A stretch of 64,000 nt of DNA, from NCBI GenBank assembly GCA_963970005.1, contig CAXAMN010015213.1, positions 48,784-112,783 on the forward strand. The letters are read 5' to 3'. This DNA comes from Durusdinium trenchii (taxonomy: Eukaryota; Sar; Dinophyceae; Suessiales; Symbiodiniaceae). Position numbers and translations under genes: made by a program. Under the pieces are notes generated by a model. It was not told where the DNA came from and made no database searches. It saw only the letters and a list, made by a program, of their open reading frames with translations. Below, one piece after another: positions 52,728-63,880 of this stretch (its first letter is position 1; the number at the start of each line of letters is the position of its first letter).

Positions 52728-53207
52728 GGGGGAGGTAGAGTTGGGTGTTTCTCTCTGGGTGAGATGTTTAGCACCAGGTTCCTCTGGGATTGCATGGGTC
52801 CGACTAGAGGAATTTCGATTGCTAGACAGGGTTGCGCCAGTTCCCTATCCCACAGGTGACTGGACTTTGGAGAGAAAAAAAGCTGTTCGGAGAGCGGCTA
52901 AGATATTGACAGATCGTGCCGCAGGTACGAATGTAAATGTCTGCTTAGAGGGACGAACAACGTGGCCATTTTGGGTCAAGTCCCTGCCCGAACAGTCCTC
53001 CCTGTTTTAAACACCACCCACCCACCCGGGGAGGTAGAGTTGGGTGTTTCTCTCTGGGTGAGATGTTTAGCACCAGGTTCCTCTGGGATTGCATGGGTCC
53101 TACGAGAGGAATTTCGATTGCTAGACAGGGTTGCGCCAGTTCCCTATCCCACAGGTGACTCGACTTTGGAGAGAAAAAAAGCTGTTCGGAGAGCGGCGAA
53201 GATATTT
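52728..53207 (+). repeat. Direct duplication of a 180-bp segment, period 299
   Basis: GGAGGTAGAGTTGGGTGTTTC through GGAGAGCGGCTAAGATATT occurs at 52,729-52,907 and again at 53,028-53,206 with only a few differences. The frames over the two copies encode near-identical peptides because of the duplication. The interval between is unique. Confidence 0.92.
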
Positions 53208-53275
53208 ATATATAAATTATGTATATGATAAGTATATATGATAACAAGATATATATATAGATATCATATAAGCAA
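53208..53275. repeat. AT-rich tract
   Basis: TATATATAAATTATGTATATGATAAG and similar A/T words directly after the second duplicated copy. It marks a sharp change before the GC-rich helicase region. Confidence 0.8.
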
Positions 53276-53836
53276 GGGTTGATCACATCCAATTCCTTGT
53301 TAGCTGTGAGTCGGTGAGTGATACACATTCAATTTGTGGTTACACGTGTTTCTCCGGCTTGCCACTCCGGAGTGGGTTCATGTATGACTATGGCCCTGGC
53401 CTGTGCCGGTGGACAAACGGCTCTGCTGCTGGGCGTTCGGATCTCGCTGTCGAGATCATTGTGGGAGTGAAAAGGAGGGCGAACTAACTCGAGTGGCCGA
53501 CGCGCGCCCGCGAGACGGGGGCGAGTCACCTGAAGGGGAGCGACAACAAGTGTTGAACCGACTGGATGATCCGATTGAGCATTCCATCAGAGACCCAGAA
53601 GTTGGCCGACCCCATGCTGAGAAGACCTTCATTCTGAGTGATCAACGTCGCGCCAACTGCGGTCCGTGGGTGGCGTATTGTGGCTCTCAACCAGCGGATG
53701 TATAGCAAGACCGCTCTTGAGGCCATCAGAGGCAGCTGACAAGAAAGAAAGCACAAGTAGGCGCAGATGTAGATGACGCGCCGCAAGAAGACATGAGTAG
53801 AAATGATATGAAGAGACAACTGTAGGCTGCGCACGG
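53276..53836. other. GC-rich lead-in to the helicase element
   Basis: Composition changes to GC-rich. A plus frame (53,403-53,705) reads LDDPIEHSIRDPEVGRPHAE and ends before CGGATGTATAGCAAGACCGC, a phrase that recurs as CGGATGTACAGCAAGACCGC at about 53,833-53,852. This may be the degraded upstream part of the same element. No HUH Rep motif seen. Confidence 0.4.
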
Positions 53837-54550
53837 ATGTACAGCAAGACCGCTCATAACCATAACAAGGACGTGCAAACCATGGGCAAAAGACACGCGA
53901 CCCGTTTCCTCAGCGACGCCTACTGTAAAGGCTTGGTTCGGGGACAAGTCGAACGTTGCAACTTGCGGACAAACCATCGCGTCGGGCAAATCGCGGCAGC
54001 GGAGCGGATCTCGACCGCAGATTTTGTGAGCTTTCCTGGCAAAGCGTATGTAGCTCTATTGGAAGCCCTAGATCGAGACGCTGACCGACAGGTGCCACCC
54101 CAGAAGTACGTGCGCGCGAAGGCTGCACCGGGGACAGGAGCACGACACTTGCGCGAAAGCGTCCCAGCAGAAGCATATGGACACCGCCCCATGCAGTCGG
54201 AAGTCTGGTGGTTGTCCCCATATGAGTTTACCATGCACTGGGAGCTCGTGCCAACGCGCGTTCCATACAGCCGCACCGAGTGGGACGCAGCTCCCGTAAC
54301 TGCCTGGGACGTGCGGCTGACGCCTGCGGGCCAGCGCAAGTTACTGGCAACCGTATCGGACGCGCCGGCACGCTTGCGACCAGGTGCCCACTACACAGTG
54401 TGCTTAATTGGAGCCCAGCTCCGATCGCAGTCTGTTCCCGAGCGCGGGGGCCAAAGCGAGCTTGCGGCGCAATTGGTATTTGCAACGCCGTCGACGGCCG
54501 AAGTGCCCGCAATTTGCCGAGAGCCCCGTCCCCAAGGGGTTGTTTGCTGA
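53837..54550 (+). pseudogene. Helitron/PIF1-type protein, N-terminal part
   Basis: A GC-rich frame starting MYSKTAHNHNKDVQTMGKRH. It contains WWLSPYEFTMHWELVPTRVP, a block found ahead of the helicase domain in dinoflagellate Helitron-type proteins. Composition and strand agree with the following helicase parts. The frame loses sense around residue 200, and the next parts continue in other frames, so the gene appears broken. The plus-1 frame from about 54,570 to 54,790 (FIGHLRGQQESWEDALRRWL) looks like its continuation. Confidence 0.6.
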
Positions 54551-54664
54551 GAACGCAGAAGGGCACGCAAGTTTATTTTCGAGCTTGGAAGCTGAACGCC
54601 ACACAAGCGACGGACAATGTCCCGTTTATAGGACACTTGCGCGGCCAACAGGAGTCTTGGGAAG

Positions 54665-56056
54665 ATGCCTTGCGGCGATGGCTGCGTCGGCTGCCGTGTG
54701 CAGAGACGAAGCGGCACGTCGGCAACTTTCTTTCCGTCTATCGTGTGCGACCCAGCGCCGAAGCAGATGGAAACAGCGACGACGACGGGGCGGACGAGCC
54801 GTTCGTGTTGGCTCCGGAGCAACTACCGGGAGCACTTCGCACACAACTGCCCGCGCACTCGCACCGCAGCGGCCCCGCCCACAACGACGATCGCGCCCAT
54901 CGCGTCGAAGGCAGTGCAGCAAGCCGACGCACTGTGGTCGACGCCGATGTCGCCGGATGTGTCGGGGCGCACGCCACCGAACGCGTACGCAGACCTGTCG
55001 GCAGACGCAGTGCGCAAGGCAGCGCGGGCCCACCCAACCAAGCAACACGCCATGGCCGCGCCGAAGGAACAGGTCGCCGCGGTGCAGACCACGCCTGACG
55101 AGACTGAGGAGGCCGTGCAAACGTGGCTCGCCGAGTTGACGGGCAAGGACGATTGCAATGCCGAACAAGCAAGTTTGTGTACGAAGCTTGGCATGCGTAT
55201 CCTGCAAGAGCTCCACGACAGCCAGTTAGAACCCGGTACGCCTTGCTCGCAACCACTGCGCTGGGTGCTACACGGCGGCCCCGGCACCGGAAAATCGCAT
55301 ACGCTCAAAATGGCGCGGAAGGAGTTATTCGAACAGAGGTTGGGTTGGACACATGGAATACGCTTTCAAGTCGTCAGCTTTCAAGCGGTCATGGCAGAAC
55401 TCTTAGAAGGAGACACCATACATCATGCATTGGGCTTAGACTGGGCAGGGGAAAGGAACCAGAATCTGCTGCGTACGTTGCAGCGCGCGCGACAAACCTT
55501 GCAATGGCGATGGTTAATTTTAGACGAATTCAGCGTGGTAAGCGCAGAACTACTGGCGCAGCTGGAACACCGCTGTCGCGAAATCATGCGAGACCTCAGC
55601 CTGGCCAAATCTTTCGGTGGCCTGAATGTGAACCTTTGTCGGAGATGTTCCATGGGACCTGCTCACAGGGAAGAAAAAGGCGAAGCAAGCGCGACTGCCT
55701 TGCATGGTCAGACGCTACTCTGGGGCGGGCCAACGGTTGGCATGCAAGGGCTCACGGAGCTCGTCCGCTGCGAACGGACAGGCGACGCATGGCTCACAGA
55801 AGTCCAAGAGCAACTGCGCCGGGGGGAGCTCTCCGAGGACAGCCACGCTTTCCTGCACGGGAACGTGACCTCTGTGCCGGGAAGCTGGACGCTGGGACGC
55901 CCGGCATGCGGGACGCCTGCGTGCGCAGCATTGGTGGGTCAGAGCCCCGACACGATTCGTCGGCGTGAGCGTGCAGTGCGCCGAGGACCGTGTGTCCCGG
56001 CAGGTTCCAGAAGGCTTTTGCAGACCCCGCAGCCATCTTTGCCACGAATGACGTGA
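54665..56056 (+). pseudogene. PIF1-type helicase domain, first half
   Basis: Sense resumes at about 54,830 (SADAVRKAARAHPTKQHAMA). Walker A is at 55,274-55,297 (GGPGTGKSH). Walker B is at about 55,514-55,531 (LILDEFSVVS). Then come LAQLEHRCREIMRDLSLAKS and LTELVRCERTGDAWLTEVQE. PIF1/Helitron superfamily-1B helicases unwind DNA during rolling-circle transposition or replication. The segment expected to carry motif III (GDxxQLPP-like), after FGGLNVNLC, does not read properly in this frame, so a frameshift probably lies there. The frame ends in nonsense at about 55,980-56,056. Confidence 0.7.
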
Positions 56057-56950
56057 AGTACCACGTGAACAAACGTGCTCTCAGCTGGGCAGCGGAACAT
56101 AAGGTAGTCGCGCACATAGCAGTGGCCCGGGACGTGGCCTCGGCAACTGTCTTGCAAGACAAAATGGACATTGCCACGGAAAAGATGCAGTGGCTGCAAG
56201 GACACGACCAGGAGTGCGGGGGTCTGTACGGCCTGTTACCTTTGTGTATCGCGCGCGCGACCGACCATTTAGATCGGCAACGTGGTATTTTGAAAGGCTG
56301 CCAAGGAATCGTGGTTGGGTGGTCGTCACCTTCAGAGGAAGTCACTGGCGATGGTGTGGCTCTCTGGAACAAATTGCCCGAAGTCGTGTACATCAAGTTT
56401 TACACCGCCACGAACTGGCACGTTAGTGGGATGCCAGACGCCAATGTGTATCCGGTGGCGCCATGCAAAAGAGTGTGGTTCCTGGATCGCCACAAGAAAT
56501 ACCCGCAACAGTTGCGTGTTTGGCGAACGCAATTTCCGGTCGCTCCAGCATTTGCTATCACGGCACATGTTGCGCAGGGGCAGACCATTATAGAGGGCGT
56601 CATGACCGATTTGAACATCGGACTCGGCCGTAATCCCTTTACAGCGTATGTTGCTTTCACACGTGTCCCCGGTCGAGAGAAGCTCTTACTGTTTCGCCCA
56701 TTCGACGCGAAGCCATTCCAGCGCGGTATCGGCGTTGGTCGGGAGCTCTTGCTGCGACATCTCCGCGGCGAAACGATAGATTGGACCGCGCTTTTGAACA
56801 AATACTGCGAAGAGCGGCAGTGCTGCATTTGCCAGCAACGCAAGCAAAAGGGGGCCTTTACCACAGGGCAATGGAAACGCGACGACGCGGACCGAGTTTG
56901 TCGTGAGTGCGGCCAACGCTATGCGGAAGCCGGCACGCCATGGCAGTGCC
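55990..56950 (+). pseudogene. PIF1-type helicase, second half with first zinc module
   Basis: Continues in another frame: AFADPAAIFATNDVKYHVNK, VVGWSSPSEEVTGDGVALWN, then motif V/VI FAITAHVAQGQTIIEGVMTD and AYVAFTRVPGREKLLLFRPF. After the helicase comes CCICQQRKQKGAFTTGQWKR with a second Cys pair, CRECGQRY. The CxxC...F..xQW...CxxC spacing resembles the Stc1 zinc module known from fungal heterochromatin factor Stc1. Sense is lost after AEAGTPWQCHI. Confidence 0.7.
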
Positions 56951-57766
56951 ATATTCTGCAAAGTCTGGCACGCCGAAGTCAATTTTCCGCAGAAGTATCA
57001 CCGACCGCAGTGCAGCTTTTATCGCGTCTGCCTCACGTGCGAAGAGCGGAAGCCGTGTGTTCGGTGCGCGGAGCGCAAGCCCGAAGCGGACTTTGGCGCA
57101 GCCGCCTGGAAAACACGCCACACGGATCGACGCATTTGTCGCCAATGTGCGCAAAAGGAGCGTGGTTGGTGGCAATGTGGCACCTGTGGTGTGCGAAAGG
57201 CACGCGGAGAGTTTAGTGCGTGGCGCCAGCGCCACCGATGGAAAGAAGATGGGACGCAGATGTGTAATGGGTGCAAGGCGCTACAATTCGTGTGCCGCTT
57301 CGCCGCCCGGACCAATCAGAGATTGGCCCGTCTTCGCGCCCGCGCAGGACAAGAGCAGTTACGATGTTTGTTGGTGCCCGGGCATGGTGTGGACACCGAT
57401 GTCGTTGAGCGGTGTGTAACGCGTCCAGCCCCGCATCAACAAAGTACCACAAGAGCCGTGACTCCTACAACGCCGCGCAACCGGACAGAAGTCCACGACG
57501 CAGCCACGTATGTTTACACGCGCCCTTTCTGCGACCGCCCATGCCACAGTCTCACGCGCACGGGGCAAGTTCACCATCGAAAGCAGTGTGGAAACTTTTT
57601 CCGGGTCGCAGACGGCGTGGTCGCGGGTCGGGTGCATAGCCGCAAGTGTCCGAAGTGCGGCGCAGTCGCCCAATCCAGCAAGGCTTGCGGCAGCATCCAC
57701 GTGCTGCGCAAAACCGAAACTGGCCGGACGCGCGCGCGCCAAAAATGGACGGTCAAGCCCGCATGA
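56903..57766 (+). pseudogene. Tandem Stc1-like zinc modules and C-terminal CxxC domain
   Basis: In another frame: CLTCEERKPCVRCAERKPEA, DFGAAAWKTRHTDRRICRQC, then CGTCGVRKARGEFSAWRQRH and MCNGCKAL, that is, at least two more Stc1-like units in tandem. A separate module ends the protein: PFCDRPCHSLTRTGQVHHRK, QCGNFFRVADGVVAGRV, then CPKCGAVAQSSKACGSIHV, a Cys/His zinc domain I associate with these dinoflagellate helicases. The stretch between (57,310-57,480) reads poorly and may be in a different frame. Confidence 0.6.
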
Positions 57767-57819
57767 ACACTTCCTGTCACAGCAGATCACTCCCAAGACG
57801 CGTCGACTTTTGTCCTTGC

Positions 57820-58510
57820 TTTCATGCATAAAGAGGTCGCTCCGTCGGAAACCCCATCGCGGCCGGAGTGCCATAAGAAAGGACTATAGGAGACAGCCCG
57901 CCCAGAGTGGCCACGCTCCCTCCCAGACTGGCCTCGCCAGGCCCGAAGACCAGCCAGCGGGCCCGACGGAGGCGGCGTTGCCAGGCCCAAACACCAGCGC
58001 CTGCTGTGACGGAAACGCCTCGGCAGCCTCGCGGCCGGACTACCGAACGTCACCTTCGAAGCCCAGAAGACAGGAGTGGGGGACAGCTCGCCCAACGTGG
58101 CCAGGCTCCCTCCCAGACTGGCCTCGCCAGGCCCGAAGATCAGCCAACGGGCCTGACGGAGGCGGTGTCGCCAGGCCCAAACTCCAGCACCTGCTGTGAC
58201 GGAAACGCCTCGGAAGCCTTCGAAACCCAGAAGAAAGGACTCGGAGACAGCTCGACGCCCACGCTCACTCCCAGACTGGCCTTGCCAGGCCCGAAGACCA
58301 GCCAACGGCCCCGACGGAGGCGGTGTCGCCAGGCCCAACCACCAGCGCCTGCTGTGACGGAAACGCCTCGGAAGCCGCGCGGCCGGACTGCCTGACGTCA
58401 CCTTCGAAACCCATAAGAAAGGACTAGAGACAGCCTGCCCAAAGTGGCCATGCTCCCTCCCAGACTGGCCTTGCCAGCCCCGGACACCACCCAAGACCCG
58501 AGGGAGGCGG
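57820..58510 (+). repeat. GC-rich tandem repeat, four copies of 158-190 bp
   Basis: TCCCAGACTGGCC recurs at 57,921, 58,111, 58,269 and 58,458. The unit continues with AGGCCCGAAGACCAGCCAAC, CCGACGGAGGCGGTGTCGCC, CCTGCTGTGACGGAAACGCC and AAGAAAGGACT. It directly follows the helicase stop, so it may belong to the element's 3' part. Long frames on both strands here are repeat artefacts. Confidence 0.88.
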
Positions 58511-58522
58511 TGTCACCAGGCC

Positions 58523-58750
58523 TGCAAGAATGCTGGGTCGGAGAAAAGAATTGCTGGAACAGACACATTAGCCTTTTACGATATATTGAACTAAAAGGTT
58601 AGTGCAGGTACGTTTTCACCTCCCTGGCGCGCGGTCTTCGTTGGCCAGGACGCTGGCCAGGACGCGCGCCAGGGAGTCCTGGCCCCCGTGCAACTGTCAC
58701 GAGCCTTTGACGCAAGCGGTGACGCGCGCGCACACACACACACACGGAGT
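58523..58750. repeat. Hairpin-containing repeat module, copy 1
   Basis: CAAGAATGCTGGGTCGGAG through GCAAGCGGTGACGCGCGCGC(AC)n. It contains a perfect 14-bp inverted repeat, CTCCCTGGCGCGCG (58,620-58,633) and CGCGCGCCAGGGAG (58,663-58,676). Copy 2 is at 60,668-60,850. Confidence 0.88.
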
Positions 58751-58825
58751 TGTGTTCCGGCGCGCTGTAGGGTTTCCGGGGGGATCGAGATGCGGGTGGT
58801 CCAGGCTCACGAACACCTGAATAGC

Positions 58826-58948
58826 AATCTAACAAGCCTTAGGAAAGGAAACGGAAAAGAGAGGAAAAAACAAGAGGAAAAGGGCAAGAAGGAAAGATAG
58901 GTGTAGAGGGCCATGCATCTCTGTCGGAAAGCCGGCAAAATGATCGAG
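58826..58948. repeat. Purine-rich AACAAGCCTTAGG module
   Basis: AATAGCAATCTAACAAGCCTTAGG followed by GGAAACGGAAAAGAGGAAAA. First of about seven degenerate modules of the form CACCTAACAAGCCTTAG plus purine tail across 58.8-61.7 kb. Confidence 0.7.
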
Positions 58949-59670
58949 GTACAACCTTAATAGCCACCTGACAAAGGCCTTGGAAAGAAATAAAGAAAGA
59001 CAGAAAGAGCAAGAGGAAAAGGGCAAGAAGGAAAGATAGGTGTAGAGGGCCATGCATCCCTGCTGGAGGCGGCAAATTATCGATATAAAAAGCCCTAATA
59101 GTCACCTAACAAGCCTTAGAAGGAAAGGAAAGAAAGACAGAAAGAGAAACCGAAGAGGGCAAGAGAGAAAGGTAGGTGTAGTTACAAAAACACACCAGTT
59201 ACTAACTACTTAGCAATCATGAGTTACGCGCAAAAGTTAGCGAGCTGGACTTTAGTCTTAGACCGCCCGGGTTGAGTAGACTAGAACAGGGACAACAGAA
59301 GGAAAGGCGCCAACGCACAAGTGTGTCGAGTACCATTTCCTTCTGTTACCCTAATTAGAGCAGGAAGTAAAAATGTCTGAATTCCCGTGCAGTGGAGCCA
59401 GCCCGCAGGCATGGCGAATAAGCCAAAGTCGGCGCACTCTTGATTCAAAAGACCTGAGTTACACCTAAAGGGCCTCTAGAAACGAAGAAAGACCTGAGAA
59501 AACGAAGAACGGCCCAGGGAACCAGGGAACCATGACATGAATACTTAGCAGCACGGCGTGGAAATACGCAGCGGCATGTCCCTGGTACATCCGGTCCCAT
59601 GGCCTATGACTACCTAGCAGCATGACATGTGAATACTTAGCAGCGTGAAGTAAGCTGCTCTGGAATCTGA
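58949..59670. repeat. 731-bp direct repeat, copy 1
   Basis: GTACAACCTTAATAGCCACC through TGAATACTTAGCAGCGTGAAG. Nearly identical to copy 2 (period 731). It contains the inverted repeat AACAGAAGGAAA (59,294-59,305) and TTTCCTTCTGTT (59,336-59,347). The only frames are short and not conserved as protein. Confidence 0.92.
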
Positions 59671-59679
59671 TCTCATCAA

Positions 59680-60405
59680 GGTACAACCTTAATAGCCACC
59701 TGACAAAGGCCTTGGAAAGAAAGGAAAGAAAGACAGAAAGAGCAAGAGGAAAAGGGCAAGAAGGAAAGATAGGTGTAGAGGGCCATGCATCTCTGCCGGA
59801 GGCGGCAAATTATCGATATAAAAAGCCCTAATAGTCACCTAACAAGCCTTAGAAGGAAAGGAAAGAAAGACAGAAAGAGAAACCGAAGAGGGCAAGAGAG
59901 AAAGGTAGGTGTAGTTACAAAAACACACCAGTTACTAACTACTTAGCAATCATGAGTTACGCGCAAAAGTTAGCGAGCTGGACTTTAGTCTTAGACCGCC
60001 CGGGTTGAGTAGACTAGAACAGGGGCAACAGAAGGAAAGGCGCCAACGCACAAGTGTGTCGAGTACCATTTCCTTCTGTTACCCTAATTAGCGCAGGAAG
60101 TAAAAATGTCTGAATTCCCGTGCAGTGGAGCCAGCCCGCAGGCATGGCGAATAAGCCGAAGTCGGCGCACTCTTGACTCAAAAGACCTGAGTTACACCTA
60201 AAGGGCCTCTAGAAACGAAGAAAGACCTGAGAAAACGAAGAACGGCCTAGGGAACCAGGGAACCATGACATGAATACTTAGCAGCATGGCGTGGAAATAC
60301 GTAGCGGCGTGTCCCTGGTACATCCGGTCCCATGGCCTATGACTACCTAGCAGCATGACATGTGAATACGTAGCAGCATGAAGGAAGCTGATCTCAGTAA
60401 GCCCT
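59680..60405. repeat. 731-bp direct repeat, copy 2
   Basis: Same sequence as copy 1 with a small number of substitutions, which implies recent duplication. The inverted repeat AACAGAAGGAAA/TTTCCTTCTGTT is retained. Confidence 0.92.
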
Positions 60406-60667
60406 GCAGCGTATGGTCTCGCGCAGAACGATAGATCGAGTAAGGTTCACGTTGGAAGGATCAAGTGCAAGACAGGGGATCTGGGAAGGAGCGCCCTTAA
60501 GGGCATGTGCACATGCTGCGCCCCTCGCTGGGGATCACACCACTGCCCGCGGTGGGACTCCGTGGCGAAACACGCTCTGATTGACGCTCGCGAGAGCTGA
60601 ATCAGTTGCGGCAGCCCACTCTAGTGAATACAATGCCGGTGCAGAGATTAGACCGTGACTTGAATCA

Positions 60668-60850
60668 ACTGCAAGAGTGCTGGGTCGGAGAAAAGAACTG
60701 TTGGCGCACACGCATTAGCCCTTTACAATATATTAAAAGTTAGCGCATTTACATTTTCACCTCCCTGGCGCGTGGTCTGTTGGCCAGGACGCGCTGCCAG
60801 GGAGTCCTGGCCCCCTGCAACGAGCCTTTGACACAAGCGGTGACGCACAC
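60668..60850. repeat. Hairpin-containing repeat module, copy 2
   Basis: CAAGAGTGCTGGGTCGGAG through GCGGTGACGCACACAC matches 58,523-58,750. Its hairpin arms are imperfect here (GCGCGTGG and GCGCTGCC). Confidence 0.88.
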
Positions 60851-61232
60851 ACTTGAGAAGGTTGCTCCGTGGAGCTTGTCTTCAGGCAATTCGCGGTGAG
60901 CATTAGCCCTTTCAAGTGAATACTTAGCCCTTGACTTGCAAAACCTAAGGAGTGAAAGGTCAGCGCAACTGAATGTTGGAACAAACGCATTAGCCCTTTA
61001 AGTGAATACTTAGCACTTGACTTGCAAAACCGAAGGAGTGAAAGGTCGGCGCAACTGAATGTTTGAACAAACGCAATCGGTGCAGGTACACACCGAGACG
61101 TCTCTCAGTGCTTCCCATCTCGCTGCTTAGCTTTGTTAGACCAGGTGAGCAGCGAGATTCCTGGTCCCCCTGCTGAGTTTCTAGAAAGGATAGCTAGATT
61201 AGGTCCCTTGGAAACAAGGGTTGACACACACA
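60848..61232. repeat. 1,187-bp-period direct repeat, copy 1
   Basis: ACACTTGAGAAGGTTGCTCC through AAACAAGGGTTGACACACACA. Inside it, GCATTAGCCCTTTCAAGTGAA through CTGAATGTTGGAACAAAC is itself repeated about 90 bp apart. Copy 2 is at 62,035. Confidence 0.92.
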
Positions 61233-61465
61233 GAAAGCCGAAGCCGGCGCAGCTGGTATAGATGGTCGTAAGCCATCGAACGGTGTGTTCCACGGTCTGT
61301 AGCAAGCAAGCTGACTTTTCCTCGACGATGCCGCAGCGCTGCAGCACAATGTTCTTTGGGATGTCCTTGCATTTGACCGCTTCTTTTCGCTTTTTCTTTT
61401 CTTTTTTCTTTTTCCTTTTTCTTTTTCTTTTGCCATGGGGTGGAGGGGTGTTCGGGCGTGCATTG

Positions 61466-61690
61466 ACTAAACGAGCCTGGATGCCACCTAACTAGCCTGA
61501 AGAAAAGAACAAGACAAACGAAAAAGCAAGGAAAGAAAGGAAAGGTGCAGGGGGTGCAGGGGGTGGGGCAGGGCGTGCGTTGACTAAACGAGCCTGGATC
61601 ACACCTAACTAGCCTGAAGGAAGGAACAAGACAAGCGAAAAGGCAAGGAAAAACAAGAGAAGGTGCAGGGGGTGTGGGGTGGGGTAAATG
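61466..61690. repeat. Short direct repeat GACTAAACGAGCCTGGAT
   Basis: TTGACTAAACGAGCCTGGAT plus CACCTAACTAGCCTGAAG and a purine-rich, G-rich tail (GGTGCAGGGGGTG) occurs twice, at 61,465 and 61,576. It is preceded by a T/C tract at 61,380-61,430. Confidence 0.8.
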
Positions 61691-62034
61691 CTCTTACGAG
61701 CGAACGGCGCGGGCCCGGAGGCACTGGCCGAGAAGCCGAAATCGGCGCATATAAATTGCTGTGAAAACTAAAATTGGAAAGACTTCTCCGGGGTAAGACT
61801 GGATTCAGTTGAACTCTGCAGTATACTTCAGTAAGAATTTCAGTGAACTCTGCAGTACAATTCGCGTGCACGAGGTGAGACACTCCGAACAAGCTGATTT
61901 CGAGCAGGAAAATTCAGTCGAATGGATTTCAGAAAAACTTCAGAGAAATTACTCCCACGGTGAGGAGTGAGAAGGTTCTCTCAGTAACACGTAGGGATCA
62001 CACAGCTTACCACGGTGGGAAGAAGCTGCGAAAA

Positions 62035-62436
62035 CACACTTGAGAAGGTTGCTCCGTGGAGCTTGTCTTCAGGCAATTCGCGGTGAGCATTAGCCCTTTC
62101 AAGTGAATACATAGCCCTTGACTTGCAAAACCTAAGGAGTGAAAGGTCAGCGCAACTGAATGTTGGAACAAACGCATTAGCCCTTTAAGTGAATACTTAG
62201 CACTTGACTTGCAAAACCGAAGGAGTGAAAGGTCAGCGCAACTGAATGTTTGAACAAACGCAATCGGTGCAGGTACACACCGAGACGTCTCTCAGTGCTT
62301 CCCATCTCGCTGCTTAGCTTTGTTAGACCAGGTGAGCAGCGAGATGCCTGGTCCCCCTGCTGAGTTTCTGTACAATCAAAGAGAAAGGATAGCTAAATTA
62401 GGTCCCTTGGAAACAGGGGTTGACACACACACACAC
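62035..62436. repeat. 1,187-bp-period direct repeat, copy 2
   Basis: Near-identical to 60,848-61,232. It differs by a small insertion, TGTACAATCAAAG, near 62,367 and a few substitutions. Confidence 0.92.
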
Positions 62437-63880
62437 TATGGGACACATTGGAGCATTTCCTCAAGTTCCGTCCTCAAGATCATGTAGATGTAACAGTGAT
62501 TGAGCGGACCGGTGCTGGAGAGCAGTTATAGAGCACTAGAGTGGTCCTAGCGGCTGTTTATTCTGCAAGTCTGCTGAGACTCTTTTTGCCGGAGAGACTC
62601 TGTTGTGCTTTTCTGCAGCCCTTTGTGGTAGCCGAAGAGAGTAGAATGGAATCCCGCGAAAGCCCATGGTTGCCAAAGGGCATAGTGAACCTGGCTTCGT
62701 TTAAATAAAGATCATATCTTGCAATTCAATATGAAATCCGAAGTGATCTGATGTGATTTTGTTTCAACCTTGCTTGCCTCGATTTGATTTGTGAGCAGCT
62801 AAAGCAGAAGACTATCCTCGCGTTTTACCCTGACAGGATAGGCTTGGGGCTTCTTGCACCCTGCCCGCGAAAATGGCGAGGTTGGACAATGACATTTACA
62901 AACGTAGTGACATAGTGTTTTATTTCTTGAGAACCTAAAGGAAATTAGACTTGTATGAGCTGTTGGACAGTCCCTGCAGTGAAATTCAGGTTTCTAAGTT
63001 TTTCTACTCCCCGGATTGTGCTAGTGCAAAAGTTCGACTTTGGGTGGCCAGTCCCATGTCATTCTTGGGGACACAATCAGGCATGTGCTGCTCTTAACAC
63101 TTTTCCAAAGCATCGCGGTCTGCCACTCAGAACATACAGCCTTTGGCTTCTATTCTAGATTGTTGGAGCTATTTCTGATCTGATTGGGCATGGAATTGGA
63201 TTTTGGTGCACGTGGGACAGTATACATATAGAGATCTATCTCTCTCTCTATATATATATGTGGGTGTCAAGCTAGGACAAACTAATTTGTCGCAACACTT
63301 GCTTCAACAACTCGAATGGGTGCATGTCTTACAACCCTCATGAGTCATACAGTTGCACCTCTACAGATGCCAATGACATTGGTTCATTTCTTGCTGGTCC
63401 CTGGCAGGCCTTTGACCCCTTGCAACCTCCTGGAGGGACCTTTCATTGGGGGCTCGACACCCGAGCATTTTCACTTTAAGAAGTGATAAATGACAAGATG
63501 TTGTGACTTCTACATGTGTGAAGTCCTTGGTAGATCTTTGTAGTGCGCTAGCCTTGGCCTAGGCCAGAAAAGCAGAGCTTCTCTTGGAATGCATGGGGCT
63601 TGGACCTAGCCAAGCAAATCCGCTGCCTCTGGTCGCCCGTCAAGGACCGATGGACTCTGAACAAGCTATCTTGGAAAAACATGCTGGACATTAGTTTACG
63701 CACTACTGGTACCACTTCTCCGTTCCGCCTCATTGATCAGCAAACTCAGGTGCCTCACCCTCATCCGACCGAAGCACCTGGTGTTGCAAGCTAAGCTTTG
63801 GAAACGCCCTCACAACCAAGTCAAACATATCAACATAGCGCACACCTTTCTGTGTTTGCATTCTACCTCTTCTCCTAGTG
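62437..63880. other. Unassigned sequence
   Basis: A CTCTCTCTATATATATATG tract is at 63,238-63,260. A plus frame at 63,600-63,794 (WKNMLDISLRTTGTTSPFRL) looks slightly protein-like but has no family. Nothing else can be supported. Confidence 0.4.

Noticed and set aside
57787-58494. Long frames on both strands (160-235 codons)
   Set aside because: Generated by GC-rich 158-190 bp tandem units; opposite strands are equally open.
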